A stretch of 64,000 bases of DNA, from assembly GCA_900540855.1 (NCBI GenBank), contig UQHK01000010.1, positions 1 through 64,000 of the forward strand, read 5' to 3'. Of this stretch, positions 1 through 8,115 are shown one piece after another. The notes beneath the pieces were generated by a model. The model was not told the origin of the DNA and did not search any database. It saw only the letters and a program-made list of their open reading frames with translations. This stretch comes from an uncultured Collinsella sp. (GTDB lineage Bacteria > Actinomycetota > Coriobacteriia > Coriobacteriales > Coriobacteriaceae). The position numbers and the translations under genes were made by a program. Position 1 is the first letter of the stretch. Each line of letters starts with the position of its first letter.

Positions 1-11
1 GGTTAACGGCA

Positions 12-47
12 GGCCCCGCCGACCGATTGCAAGCGGTCGGCGGGGCC
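12..47. terminator. Perfect 14-bp hairpin at the window edge
   Basis: Arms 12-25 and 34-47 pair perfectly around an 8-nt loop. The T-tract on either side is poor. It probably ends a gene left of the window, or forms the distal terminator of the minus-strand rnpB unit. Confidence 0.55.
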
Positions 48-85
48 ATTGTGGCTCTTGACAGCGGATTGGGTCATATGAGCGA

Positions 86-183
86 GACGGCGTCAGCTGA
101 GTCGATTTGGCCCGAAAGAGGAGGGAGCACGCCTTATGGCGGCGACCGACGAATGAGCGCCAAATCGGCCAGCTGACGTCGTC
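86..183. repeat. Long imperfect inverted repeat next to rnpB
   Basis: The 26-nt arm at 86-111 is nearly the exact reverse complement of 159-183, with a few mismatches around the central CAGCTG. A 47-nt loop separates them. The arms are longer than a usual terminator stem and no T-run follows. It lies just beyond the 3' end of the RNase P RNA gene. It could be a processing hairpin or a small non-autonomous palindromic element. Confidence 0.6.
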
Positions 184-203
184 GCAGCGTCAACAAGAAA
201 GCT

Positions 204-559
204 GAGTGAGCCTGTAAGCCGGGTTCTGTCGTGAACGGTCATTTATCTTGTCTGCACGTTACCGTGCAGCTCCACGCACGCTACCCGAACGCGGACCGGG
301 CCGGCCCATAGCGTTCCTATTCGCGCTTGCTCCGGATGGGGCTTGCCAAGCCGCCGTGTTGCCACGACGCTGGTGGTCTCTTACACCACCGTTTCAGCTT
401 TTCCCTTTACGCCTTGCGGCGCAGGTGGGAGTCTTCTTTTCTGCGGCGCTTTCCGTCGGATCACTCCGCCCGGCCGTTAGCCGGCATCCCGCCCTCTGGA
501 GCCCGGACTTTCCTCACGCGTACTGCAAGCAGCACATCGCGCGACCGTCTGGCCCACTC
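204..559 (-). ncRNA. rnpB: RNase P RNA, bacterial class A
   Basis: Catalytic RNA of ribonuclease P, which matures the 5' ends of tRNAs. On the minus strand the universally conserved 5' core GAGGAAAGTCCGGGCTCC lies at 498-515, and the conserved 3' segment ACAGAACCCGGCTTAC at about 215-230. The GTGTAAGAGACCACCAGC loop region is at about 370-390. The two ends, near 551-559 and 204-212, are complementary and form helix P1, which sets the boundaries to within a few bases. Length is about 356 nt, normal for type A. The several ORFs that cross it are not genes. Confidence 0.95.
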
Positions 560-842
560 AGCAGTGCAAGAGTGTAACACACCGTTACCGCAGGCAATGG
601 CACAACGCAAACGCTCGACACGATAAACCAAGAACCGCCATGCGTTACAATGGTCCTGTCGATGGGCAACGTCGTCAGTCGAGACGCGACCGCGCTCCGC
701 ACCCCTCCGTCTACTCAGTGTGTTCCCGCCTCCTCCCCGAGGCGGGATGTCGGCATTTTTCATGCACCGACAACCCAATAGCAAACAGACAACCCGGGCA
801 GCATTGCGCACGGGCAGCATCACGCACCTCAGCAGCAAATGC
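560..842. other. Intergenic region between rnpB and rpsA
   Basis: No credible gene. Apart from the rnpB promoter there is one perfect 8-bp hairpin (725-732 with 739-746) followed on the plus strand by TTTTT at 756-760, which may be a terminator or structural element. No plus-strand gene precedes it. Confidence 0.4.
571..598 (-). promoter_or_regulatory. Candidate rnpB promoter
   Basis: On the minus strand a TACACT -10 box (571-576) sits 11 nt before the P1 5' end. TTGCCT (592-597) is a possible -35 with a 15-nt spacer; shifting one base gives ATTGCC with 16. Position relative to the RNA start is good; the spacer is short. Confidence 0.45.
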
Positions 843-877
843 AAAAAAGGGACCCGTCCATTGCGGACGGATCCCTT
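843..877 (-). terminator. rpsA terminator
   Basis: On the minus strand AAGGGATCCGTCC and GGACGGGTCCCTT pair around a short loop and are followed by TTTTTT. This is a textbook intrinsic terminator, 25 nt past the rpsA stop. Confidence 0.9.
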
Positions 878-901
878 AAAACAAGTGATCGTCAAACCGA
901 T

Positions 902-2068
902 TTACTCGGCATCGGTCTCCTCGTCCTTCTTCTCGGAAGGCAGCGGAGTAACCTCGATCTCGACGCCCAGAGTCTCAGCAGCAGACTTCATGGACAGGGA
1001 GATACGACGACGGTCGAGGTCGATTTCCATGACCTTGACCTGAACCTTGTCGCCCACATGGGTGACCTGAGAAGGCTGATCGACGTGCTTGTTGGCCATC
1101 TCGGAGATGTGCACCAGGCCCTCGATGCCCTCGCCCAGATCGACGAAAGCGCCGAACGGGACAAGCTTGGTCACAGTGCCCTCGACGATAGCGCCGACGG
1201 GGTACTTCTTGACCAGTGCGCGCCACGGATCCTCGGTGGTCTGCTTGAGACCCAGGGAGATGCGCTCGCGGTTGAGATCGACGTCGAGAACCTCGACCTC
1301 GACCTCCTGGCCGACCTTGACAACCTCGGAAGGATGGTTGACGTGGTTCCAGGAGAGCTCGGAGATGTGGATGAGGCCGTCGATACCGCCGAGGTCGACG
1401 AAGGCGCCGAAGTCGACGATGGAGGAAACGGTGCCCTGGAGACGCATGCCAGACTTGAGCTTGGACAGGATCTCGGAGCGCTCGGCCTTACGGGACTCCT
1501 CGAGCACGACGCGACGGGAGAGGACAACGTTGTTGCGGTTGCGGTCCATCTCGATGACGCGGGCCTCGATGCGGGTGCCCATGTAGGAGGTGAGGTCCTT
1601 GACGCGACGGAGGTCGACGAGGGAAGCGGGCAGGAAGCCACGCAGGCCGATGTCGAGGATCAGGCCGCCCTTGACAACCTCGATAACCTCGCCCTCGACG
1701 TTCTCGCCGGAGTTGAACTTCTCCTCGATGCGGTTCCAAGCACGCTCGTACTCGGCACGCTTCTTGGACAGGACCAGACGACCGTCCTTGTCCTCCTTCT
1801 GGAGAACCAGAGCCTCGATGGGATCACCGAGTGCAACGATGTCTGCAGGGTTAGCGTCCTTGCGGATGGACAGCTCGCGGACCGGGATAACGCCCTCGGA
1901 CTTGAATCCGATGTCAACGAGCACCTCGTCATGCTCGATCTTAACGACAGTGCCGTTAACGAGATCGCCCTCATCAAAGTCGGTAATCGTACCGTCGATG
2001 AGGCTGTTCATCTCCTCCTCGTTGACATCGTCAAGAGAGAAAATGGACGAGTTCTGAATCTCACTCAA
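902..2068 (-). CDS. rpsA: 30S ribosomal protein S1 (TTG start)
   Basis: Binds mRNA and helps load it on the 30S subunit. The 388-aa product has an acidic N-terminus and four S1 OB-fold repeats at about residues 32-105, 118-186, 203-275 and 288-360. The third and fourth carry the typical FGAFVDLGG and FGAFVDLGEG motifs, and the tail is acidic. Four repeats match actinobacterial S1, against six in E. coli. The start is TTG (2066-2068), preceded by GAAAGGGG with good spacing; the next in-frame ATG would remove 19 residues and has no ribosome site. It appears monocistronic, with its own terminator. Confidence 0.95.
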   Translation of the reverse strand: MSEIQNSSIFSLDDVNEEEMNSLIDGTITDFDEGDLVNGTVVKIEHDEVLVDIGFKSEGVIPVRELSIRKDANPADIVALGDPIEALVLQKEDKDGRLVLSKKRAEYERAWNRIEEKFNSGENVEGEVIEVVKGGLILDIGLRGFLPASLVDLRRVKDLTSYMGTRIEARVIEMDRNRNNVVLSRRVVLEESRKAERSEILSKLKSGMRLQGTVSSIVDFGAFVDLGGIDGLIHISELSWNHVNHPSEVVKVGQEVEVEVLDVDLNRERISLGLKQTTEDPWRALVKKYPVGAIVEGTVTKLVPFGAFVDLGEGIEGLVHISEMANKHVDQPSQVTHVGDKVQVKVMEIDLDRRRISLSMKSAAETLGVEIEVTPLPSEKKDEETDAE

Positions 2069-2383
2069 AGGTGGACCCCTTTCGAACTACGGGGCCCCGA
2101 TTGCTAGGACCTACAGAAGGGTGCGACAAGCACACAACGTTTAGGAACACTCGGGAGCCGACAGATACTAATGTGACGCTTATGCAATCACGTTCGTATA
2201 GGTTACGGGGAAATGAGTTCGATTTCAAGCGTGAACTGCGATTTTTTACTCGTGTGGAGACTTTTTCGTAATCTTATGAACACACGTCTCCGCAACTTGA
2301 CGATAACCAGCCAGGCATTCGGCTTTGGGGTAAAGTATCCGGAGCCAACGATTCTAGATCGATTTTTCGAGAAAGGTGCCCGC
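2069..2383. other. Divergent intergenic region rpsA / HAD hydrolase
   Basis: 315 bp without a gene. It holds the rpsA leader and promoter, including a 26-nt motif (2106-2131) that recurs upstream of ndk at 6036-6061. On the minus strand TTGTCG is followed after 17 nt by TAGCAA, a possible weak promoter. An ORF could extend the HAD gene 57 codons into this region, but it lacks family similarity there. Confidence 0.4.
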
Positions 2384-3142
2384 GTGCTCAAAGCAGTCGT
2401 TTTCGATATGGACGAAACGCTTCTTAGCATCAACCTCAACGCGTTCATCCTTCGCTATTTTAAGGATGTCTCTTCGATGCTCGCGGATATCGGGCGCCGC
2501 AGCCGCGGTGGCACGATGGCACGCCTCGGCACCATCCTGGTCGACCTCAACGCCAATCGCCGCAGCGGCACGGACAACCGCACCAATCTTGAGTTTTACC
2601 AAGAAGAGGTCGAGCGCCGATGCGGGATTTGCCTCTCGGACCCACTTATCTACGAGGCGTTTACCTACTACGACCGCGAAGTTCTTCCGTACAAGAATGA
2701 CGAACTCATCAACGCCCATGCCATGCCGGGCGCACACGCCGCGCTCCAGGCCGTACAGGACGCAGGGCTGCGCTGCGCGCTCTTTACCAACCCCAGCTTT
2801 CCGCAGGGGGCCATCGAGTGCCGCATGGGTTGGGGCGACCTGGCCGACGCCCCCTTTGAGCTCGTCACGCACATGGGAAACGCCACCCGCTGCAAGCCTG
2901 ATGCCACCTACTATCTAGAGCAGCTTCAGGTGATGGGGCTCGAACCGCTCGAGGTCCTTATGGTGGGCAACGATCCCAAACGCGACTTCCCTAGCCCCGC
3001 CTGCGGCATTCAGACTGCCTATGTAGGCCAGGGCAAGCCCAACCGAGTCACCTGGCGCGGAACCATGGAAGGCTTCGCCCGCGACTTTAACGCCGTAGTA
3101 GAAGCCTTCTACGAACACCAAGTAGCGGAAGAATTGTCCTAA
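2384..3142 (+). CDS. HAD-superfamily hydrolase (GTG start)
   Basis: Probable phosphatase of 252 aa; substrate unknown. All four HAD motifs are visible: DMDET (residues 8-12) with the nucleophile Asp8, Thr135 in LFTN, Lys171 in CKPDA, and VGNDPKRD (194-201) with the acidic metal ligands. A helical cap lies between motifs I and II. I chose GTG at 2384 because GAGAAAGG precedes it and the HAD core begins at once; the longer reading from 2213 adds 57 unrelated residues. It is convergent with the desulfidase-family gene: the two 3' ends overlap by 4 nt. Confidence 0.8.
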   Translation: MLKAVVFDMDETLLSINLNAFILRYFKDVSSMLADIGRRSRGGTMARLGTILVDLNANRRSGTDNRTNLEFYQEEVERRCGICLSDPLIYEAFTYYDREVLPYKNDELINAHAMPGAHAALQAVQDAGLRCALFTNPSFPQGAIECRMGWGDLADAPFELVTHMGNATRCKPDATYYLEQLQVMGLEPLEVLMVGNDPKRDFPSPACGIQTAYVGQGKPNRVTWRGTMEGFARDFNAVVEAFYEHQVAEELS

Positions 3143-4458
3143 CAGACTCGAGTCTTGCCGATCATGATGTTGAGGATCTCGACGTCGGTATCCTTCATGC
3201 CAACGCGGCCCACATAGCCCATGCTGGCGATCGTCTCTTCCACCGTATCCTGAATCAGGCCCTCGCCGGCACGGAAGCCGCGGCCCTGCATGGCCATATC
3301 GTGGCCCAGAATTGCCGCATCAACGGCAGCGGAAATCTTAGCGGCGCAGCTTGCCTTGGCGCCATCGCACACGATGCCGCCCACGTTACCGAGCGTATTG
3401 GAGACCGTCGCACCGATCTGCTCGCGTGTGCCACCGCACAGCCAGGTAATCGCAGCACCGGCACCGCACGCAGCGCAAATAGCACCGCAAAACGCCGAGA
3501 GCGCACCAATATAGCTCTTAATGTGCACGGCAATAAGGTCGGACAGTATCACGGCACGCACCAAGCGATCGTGGTCGCAGCGCAGGTAGTCGGCATATTC
3601 CATAACGGGCAACGCACAGGTAATACCCTGGTTGCCCGAGCCGCACACAATGGCGACTGGCAGCGCACAGCCGTTCATACGGGCGTCAGACCCGGCGGCC
3701 GCACGCGCACGCGCACGACAGGCAACGTCGTCGGCGCGAGCGCCCAGCAGCGTACGGCCCACCTCGGCACCCCAAGAGTGCGCCAGGCCCTCGGCACTAA
3801 TAGCGCCGTTCAGCTCAATCTGACGCTCAACGGCAGCGCGGGCGCCCTCGATGTCGCCGTCCTCGATAAAGTCAATGATGGACTCAATCGACATGGGCGT
3901 ATCGGCGTTATCGGCGGCACGCTCGGCCACGACGCGCTCGGCGCAGGCAGCGCACTCCCCCGCCGACTTGCCGCACACCGGAATGCCATCGAGCGTATGG
4001 CACGTAACATTGGTGTGATGGTCGGTGATCTCGACGACCGCAGTATGACCTCCGGCCGTGGCAGTCACCTTAATGTAGAGGTTGGGCACACCCTCGACAA
4101 GCGACACGTCGCAGTAGTCGGCATCGGAGAGCAGCTCGGTCACGCGAGCGCGGTCTTCATCGCCAACACTCTCGAGCACCTCGAGCGCGCTCTTGGCGTC
4201 ACCGCCTACGGCACCCAGCACGGCCGCGGCCTCAATACCGTGCATACCGCCCGAGTTGGGCACGGTCACGCTCTTAACGTTCTTAATGATGTTGCCCGAG
4301 CAGGCAACATCCATGTGTTCGGGCTCGCAACCGAGCGTCTGGCTCGCCAGCGCCGCCGCATAGGCAACGGCAATGGGCTCGGTGCAGCCGAGCGCACAGA
4401 CAAGCTCGCGGTTCAAAACATCGCAAAACGCGGCATCACGGATGGAATCGGTAGGCAT
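3139..4458 (-). CDS. L-cysteine desulfidase-family protein (UPF0597 / CyuA type)
   Basis: The 439-aa protein belongs to the family of E. coli CyuA (YhaM) and archaeal cysteine desulfidase, related to the alpha domain of iron-sulfur L-serine dehydratases. Members break cysteine into pyruvate, ammonia and sulfide using a [4Fe-4S] cluster. The N-terminal ALGCTEPIA and the NSGGMHG stretch are typical, and there are many cysteines, as in CGSGNQGITC near residue 270 and CGAGAAITWLCGG near residue 335. Start ATG has AGGAG 7 nt upstream. It stands alone between convergent and divergent neighbours. Serine dehydratase activity is the main alternative. Confidence 0.8.
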   Translation of the reverse strand: MPTDSIRDAAFCDVLNRELVCALGCTEPIAVAYAAALASQTLGCEPEHMDVACSGNIIKNVKSVTVPNSGGMHGIEAAAVLGAVGGDAKSALEVLESVGDEDRARVTELLSDADYCDVSLVEGVPNLYIKVTATAGGHTAVVEITDHHTNVTCHTLDGIPVCGKSAGECAACAERVVAERAADNADTPMSIESIIDFIEDGDIEGARAAVERQIELNGAISAEGLAHSWGAEVGRTLLGARADDVACRARARAAAGSDARMNGCALPVAIVCGSGNQGITCALPVMEYADYLRCDHDRLVRAVILSDLIAVHIKSYIGALSAFCGAICAACGAGAAITWLCGGTREQIGATVSNTLGNVGGIVCDGAKASCAAKISAAVDAAILGHDMAMQGRGFRAGEGLIQDTVEETIASMGYVGRVGMKDTDVEILNIMIGKTRVC

Positions 4459-4729
4459 AGGTATCTCCTGCTTGCATAACGGGCTGGACTCTCAAAAAAG
4501 TTGGCTCCTTTATTTGATAACAATGCATCAAAAACCGCAACCACGGTTCCGGCGGACGGCGTTCAAGCGCAATCTGACGGCATTCATTCATGAAAAGCTA
4601 GTCTTGTTGCCTGCTAAAGCGTTTGACCAAAAAACGCCCGAGCGTTTACGCAAAAGTCGCGCTATCATGCAGTCGAACGCGGTAAACACCTTTAGCATTT
4701 GCGCCGCACAGACCAGAGAGGAACCATCC

Positions 4730-5197
4730 ATGAAGATCGGTATCGGTAACGACCACGCCGCCGTCGAGCTCAAGAACATCATTTCCGAGCACCTGAAGGA
4801 GCGCGGCTGCGAGGTCGTGAACTTTGGCACCGACACCTCCGAGAGCTTCGACTACCCCATCGCCGGTTACAAAGTGGGCAAGGCCGTTGCCAACGGCGAC
4901 GTTGACCTGGGTATCCTGATCTGCGGCACCGGCGTCGGGATCAGCCTGGCTGCCAACAAGGTCGAGGGCGTACGCGCCGTCGTGTGCTCCGAGCCCTTCA
5001 GCGCCAAGCTCTCGCGCATGCACAACAACACCAACGTGCTCGCCTTTGGCGCCCGCGTCGTTGGCTCCGAGCTCGCCAAGATGATCGTCGACGAGTGGCT
5101 CAACGCCGAGTTCGAGGGCGGCCGCCACGAGCGTCGCGTTAACCTCCTCAACGAGATCGACCACACGCGCGGCCTTAAGATCGTCGACGAGGCCTAA
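4730..5197 (+). CDS. rpiB: Ribose-5-phosphate isomerase B, copy 1
   Basis: Interconverts ribose 5-phosphate and ribulose 5-phosphate in the pentose phosphate pathway. The 155-aa length is normal for RpiB/LacAB enzymes. Visible are the GNDHAAVELK start, the anion-hole loop GILICGTGVGISLAANK with the catalytic Cys, and HNNTNVLAFGARVVG with the active-site His. I start at ATG 4730 after AGAGAGGAA; a much longer upstream reading is non-coding. A paralogue at 10983-11447 differs mainly near both ends. This copy stands alone with its own terminator and is the likelier housekeeping enzyme. Confidence 0.93.
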   Translation: MKIGIGNDHAAVELKNIISEHLKERGCEVVNFGTDTSESFDYPIAGYKVGKAVANGDVDLGILICGTGVGISLAANKVEGVRAVVCSEPFSAKLSRMHNNTNVLAFGARVVGSELAKMIVDEWLNAEFEGGRHERRVNLLNEIDHTRGLKIVDEA

Positions 5198-5224
5198 AGA
5201 CTTACAAAGCCATACGCTAGCGCC

Positions 5225-5270
5225 AGCCCCCGCCCGGAAGAAACATCCGGACGGGGGCTCTTTAGTAGTT
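5225..5270 (+). terminator. rpiB (copy 1) terminator
   Basis: Arms 5225-5238 and 5246-5259 pair, with one mismatch, around a 7-nt loop, followed by CTTTAGTAGTTTTC. Confidence 0.8.
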
Positions 5271-5297
5271 TTCTATGCGTTTACCAAAAATCTACCG

Positions 5298-5335
5298 GAA
5301 TAAAAGGGCGCCGCGGTTGGAATTCCGCGGCGCCC
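5298..5335 (-). terminator. ndk terminator
   Basis: Perfect 11-bp stem (5306-5316 with 5325-5335), followed on the minus strand by TTTTATTCC. Confidence 0.8.
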
Positions 5336-5373
5336 AAGCCACACGCTAACAGCTTTAAGGAGTCAAAGCTGGT

Positions 5374-5778
5374 TTAGCCAAAGAAGCGCTTGATCTCGAT
5401 CTCGGCGTTCTCCAGGCAGTCGGAGCCGTGGATCACGTTGGCGTTGACATCGACAGCGAAGTCGCCGCGAATGGTGCCGGGCGCAGCATCAAGCGGGTTG
5501 GTAGCGCCCATAAGGGTGCGCATCTTGGAAACAGCGGAGAGACCGGAAACGACCATCTTGACGACCGGACCGCTCGTCATAAAGTCGCAGAGACCGCCAA
5601 AGAAGGGCTTGTCGGCCAGATGGGCATAGTGCTCCTCGACGGTAGCGCGCTCGAGCGTGGTCATCTCCATGCGCTCGATGACAAGGCCGCTACGCTCAAT
5701 ACGAGCAACGATCTCGCCGATCTTGCGATCGCGCACCGCGTCGGGCTTAATCATGATGAAGGTCTTCTCGATAGCCAT
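5374..5778 (-). CDS. ndk: Nucleoside diphosphate kinase
   Basis: Transfers the gamma phosphate from ATP to nucleoside diphosphates through a phospho-histidine. At 134 aa it has the normal length. It opens with EKTFIMIKPDAV and has the active-site block NVIHGSDC, where His carries the phosphate; most homologues have Ser in place of this final Cys. I start at ATG 5778 because AAAGG lies upstream and the family N-terminus fits; the longer reading to 5820 adds 14 unrelated residues. It appears monocistronic with a long leader that includes a motif shared with the rpsA leader. Confidence 0.95.
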   Translation of the reverse strand: MAIEKTFIMIKPDAVRDRKIGEIVARIERSGLVIERMEMTTLERATVEEHYAHLADKPFFGGLCDFMTSGPVVKMVVSGLSAVSKMRTLMGATNPLDAAPGTIRGDFAVDVNANVIHGSDCLENAEIEIKRFFG

Positions 5779-6076
5779 AAGGTAGCCTTTCAAGTAGGTT
5801 CGCGCGTGCCCAAGTCCCATTCCGGCACCCGCCTGAACTGCATCGTAACAGAGTTTTAGCTGCAGTTAAACAAAAAGCTGTTTATTGAAACGCTGCAATT
5901 TATTAAAGCGCTCCATATGTGTCACTTCTGTTTCGAAGCCCGATTAGAGTACCATCCGACCGCTCATCAACCACATGGAACAGAGCGGGCGGTCGGTTGC
6001 CACCCGCGAACGTACCCCCTTCACAACCTGCCCAAAGGTCCTACAGAAGTTCTCGACAAGCCCCTCCCCCATAGCA
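5779..6076. other. ndk leader / argH downstream region
   Basis: About 300 bp with no gene. It contains a hairpin with arms 5956-5965 and 5983-5996 (bulged, no T-run), and the 26-nt motif at 6036-6061 also found before rpsA. The rest is unremarkable AT-richer sequence. Confidence 0.4.
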
Positions 6077-6109
6077 GCAAAATAGGGGCGCCCGCATCAG
6101 CAGACGCCC
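6077..6109 (-). terminator. argH terminator
   Basis: Ten-base-pair stem with G-U pairs (6086-6095 with 6100-6109), followed on the minus strand by CTATTTTGC. Confidence 0.75.
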
Positions 6110-6162
6110 GTAAAGCTAAAACGATTTATCAATAAATGGACAATACGTCTTCAGCCAAACCT

Positions 6163-7593
6163 CTACTTTGCCCCGTGACCCATCTCGACAACCTTGGTTA
6201 GCGATCCAAACACGCCTTCGTCGGCCACGAGCTGCGCCTCGGCACGCTGCAGCTGCACGGCAACGGCGGCAGGGGCGGTACCGCCCTCGGTCGTGCGCGC
6301 GGCGACAATCGACGGGATATCGAGCGCCTCGGTAATATCGCGCTCAAAGAGCGGGCTTGCCTCCTGGAACACCTCAAACGGCAGGTCCTCAAGATTGCAG
6401 CCGCGCTTCTCACACATCAGGACCAGGTGCCCCACCACGGCATGTGCCTCGCGGAACGGTAGACCGCGCTTTGCCAGATAATCGGCAACATCGGTGGCGG
6501 CAAGGTGCCCCACGCCGCACTCGCGCGCCATGGCATCCTCGTTGACGGTCCAGGTCGAAATCATTCCGGCCATAACGGACAGGCACTGCATGAGCGTGTG
6601 AGCGGTATCGAGCGCGCCCTCCTTGTCCTCCTGCAAGTCCTTGTTATAAGCGAGCGGCAGGCCCTTCATGGTCACGAGCAGCTGCACCAGGTTGCCATAC
6701 ACACGGCCGCTCTTGCCGCGGATAAGCTCGGCAAAGTCGGGATTCTTCTTCTGCGGCATGATGGACGAGCCGGTGGAGTACGAATCGGACAGCGTGATGA
6801 AACCGAACTCGGAGCTCGACCACAGCACGATCTCCTCGGAAAGACGCGACAGGTGCATGGCCATGACGGAGCCGGCGTAATGCAGATCGAGCAGGAAATC
6901 GCGGTCGGAAACCGCATCGAGCGAGTTGGGAATCACGCCCGCAAAGCCAAGCGCGGCAGCCGTCATCTGACGATCGAGCGGATAGCTCGTACCGGCAAGC
7001 GCGGCAGCACCCAGCGGACAGTTGTCGGCGGCATCGAAGGCGGCCTTCAGCCGTGTAAAGTCGCGCGCGAACATCCAGGAATACGCCAGCAGATGATGCG
7101 ACAGCAGCACGGGCTGAGCATGCTGCATGTGCGTGTAGCCAGGCAGAATCACCTTATCGTACTTCTTGGCCGCATCCACCAGCACATGGCGCAGCTCAAG
7201 ATTGGCCTCCATGAGCTCCTTGGCCAGCGCCTTGACGCCGAGGCGCGTATCGGTCGCCACCTGGTCGTTACGCGAACGCCCGGTATGCAAGCGCTTACCG
7301 GCCTCGCCGATGCGGCGCGTCAGCTCGCTCTCGATGGACATATGAATGTCTTCGTCGTTGATGTCGAAGGTAAAGTTGCCGGCATCGATATCCTGTTCGA
7401 TTCCGGTCAGGCCCTTGGCAATCGCCTGCTCGTCCTCGGCACTGATGATGCCCAGGGCCGCCAGCATTTTGGCATGCGCCTTAGAGCCGGCGATATCCTG
7501 CTTATAGAGATGTTTGTCGACCGGCAGCGACGCGCCAAACTCCTGCGTGACCTCGGCCACGCCCGCCTCAAAACGACCGCCCCAAAGAGCCAT
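6163..7593 (-). CDS. argH: Argininosuccinate lyase
   Basis: Splits argininosuccinate into arginine and fumarate, the last step of arginine synthesis. The 476-aa enzyme shows the ALWGGRFE start, the HTGRSRNDQVATD block, TPGYTHMQ-like residues (LPGYTHMQHAQPV) and the fumarate-lyase signature GSSIMPQKKNPD around residue 280, which holds the catalytic Ser. Start ATG 7593 follows AAAGGGG; the 25 extra upstream codons have no family match. It lies downstream of argG on the same strand, with a 56-aa ORF and a hairpin between them, so co-transcription is not certain. Confidence 0.96.
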   Translation of the reverse strand: MALWGGRFEAGVAEVTQEFGASLPVDKHLYKQDIAGSKAHAKMLAALGIISAEDEQAIAKGLTGIEQDIDAGNFTFDINDEDIHMSIESELTRRIGEAGKRLHTGRSRNDQVATDTRLGVKALAKELMEANLELRHVLVDAAKKYDKVILPGYTHMQHAQPVLLSHHLLAYSWMFARDFTRLKAAFDAADNCPLGAAALAGTSYPLDRQMTAAALGFAGVIPNSLDAVSDRDFLLDLHYAGSVMAMHLSRLSEEIVLWSSSEFGFITLSDSYSTGSSIMPQKKNPDFAELIRGKSGRVYGNLVQLLVTMKGLPLAYNKDLQEDKEGALDTAHTLMQCLSVMAGMISTWTVNEDAMARECGVGHLAATDVADYLAKRGLPFREAHAVVGHLVLMCEKRGCNLEDLPFEVFQEASPLFERDITEALDIPSIVAARTTEGGTAPAAVAVQLQRAEAQLVADEGVFGSLTKVVEMGHGAK

Positions 7594-7711
7594 GGAACCG
7601 TCCCCTTTCTCCAAATACCAAAACAAGCGCCCAAAGCAATGCGCCATATCGCTAAAGCGATTTTTCAACCGCTAGTTTTACACATTCCCCACCGTGTGCG
7701 GAGCCATGTAG

Positions 7712-7882
7712 CTAATTTGCAAAGAAGTGACGCGCCATGCACTTGGCGCCCAACGTCTCCCTCCGGATGTTGCCCTGCGAACCATCGATCCAGGCCTTCA
7801 GGCTCATAGGGACGTCCTCGACCCTTGCAGCATCGAACTCGGGCGCGAGGGCAAGTAAAGCATGCGCGATAGCATTGAACAT
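7712..7882 (-). CDS. Putative 56-aa protein between argG and argH
   Basis: Small ORF, MFNAIAHALLALAPEFDAAR at its start and ending RHFFAN. It opens with ATG, preceded by GAGGAG at an 8-nt spacing, better than many ribosome sites in this window. The first 14 residues are hydrophobic; the rest is mixed and slightly basic. I do not recognise the family. It sits in the 520-bp gap between argG and argH, all on one strand, so it may be a small accessory protein of arginine synthesis. Codon choice is not distinctive enough to prove coding. Confidence 0.5.
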   Translation of the reverse strand: MFNAIAHALLALAPEFDAARVEDVPMSLKAWIDGSQGNIRRETLGAKCMARHFFAN

Positions 7883-7932
7883 AATGGATACTCCTCATAT
7901 ATATAGGCGCAGAGTCGCCAAATTGATAGAAG

Positions 7933-7962
7933 GAGCCCCGCCGGACAACCCCGGCGGGGCTC
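7933..7962 (-). terminator. Candidate argG terminator or attenuator
   Basis: Perfect 12-bp GC stem (7933-7944 with 7951-7962). On the minus strand only CCTTCTATC follows, so termination may be partial, allowing read-through to the 56-aa ORF and argH. Confidence 0.5.
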
Positions 7963-8115
7963 GGACTCAGCCGCAGACGCGGCATCATATATGCGGGCGG
8001 AACGTAGGGGCCACCGATGTTAAGAAGTGTCAGCAAGCATAACGAAAGGTAGGGACCCCGTGCGCCCGTTATGTATCACGCGGATGGGCCGCGCGGATAC
8101 CAAGGGAAGGAGGCG

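Noticed and set aside
248..895. ORFs across rnpB on both strands
   Set aside because: The region folds as RNase P RNA with its conserved core sequences, so these frames are accidental.
839..2107. 422-aa plus-strand ORF opposite rpsA
   Set aside because: Antisense to a clear ribosomal protein gene. The reading frame is open only because of codon bias, and it has no ribosome site or recognisable domain.
7665..8036. 123-aa minus ORF between argG and argH
   Set aside because: Overlaps the better-supported 56-aa ORF in another frame, crosses the 12-bp hairpin and has no ribosome site.
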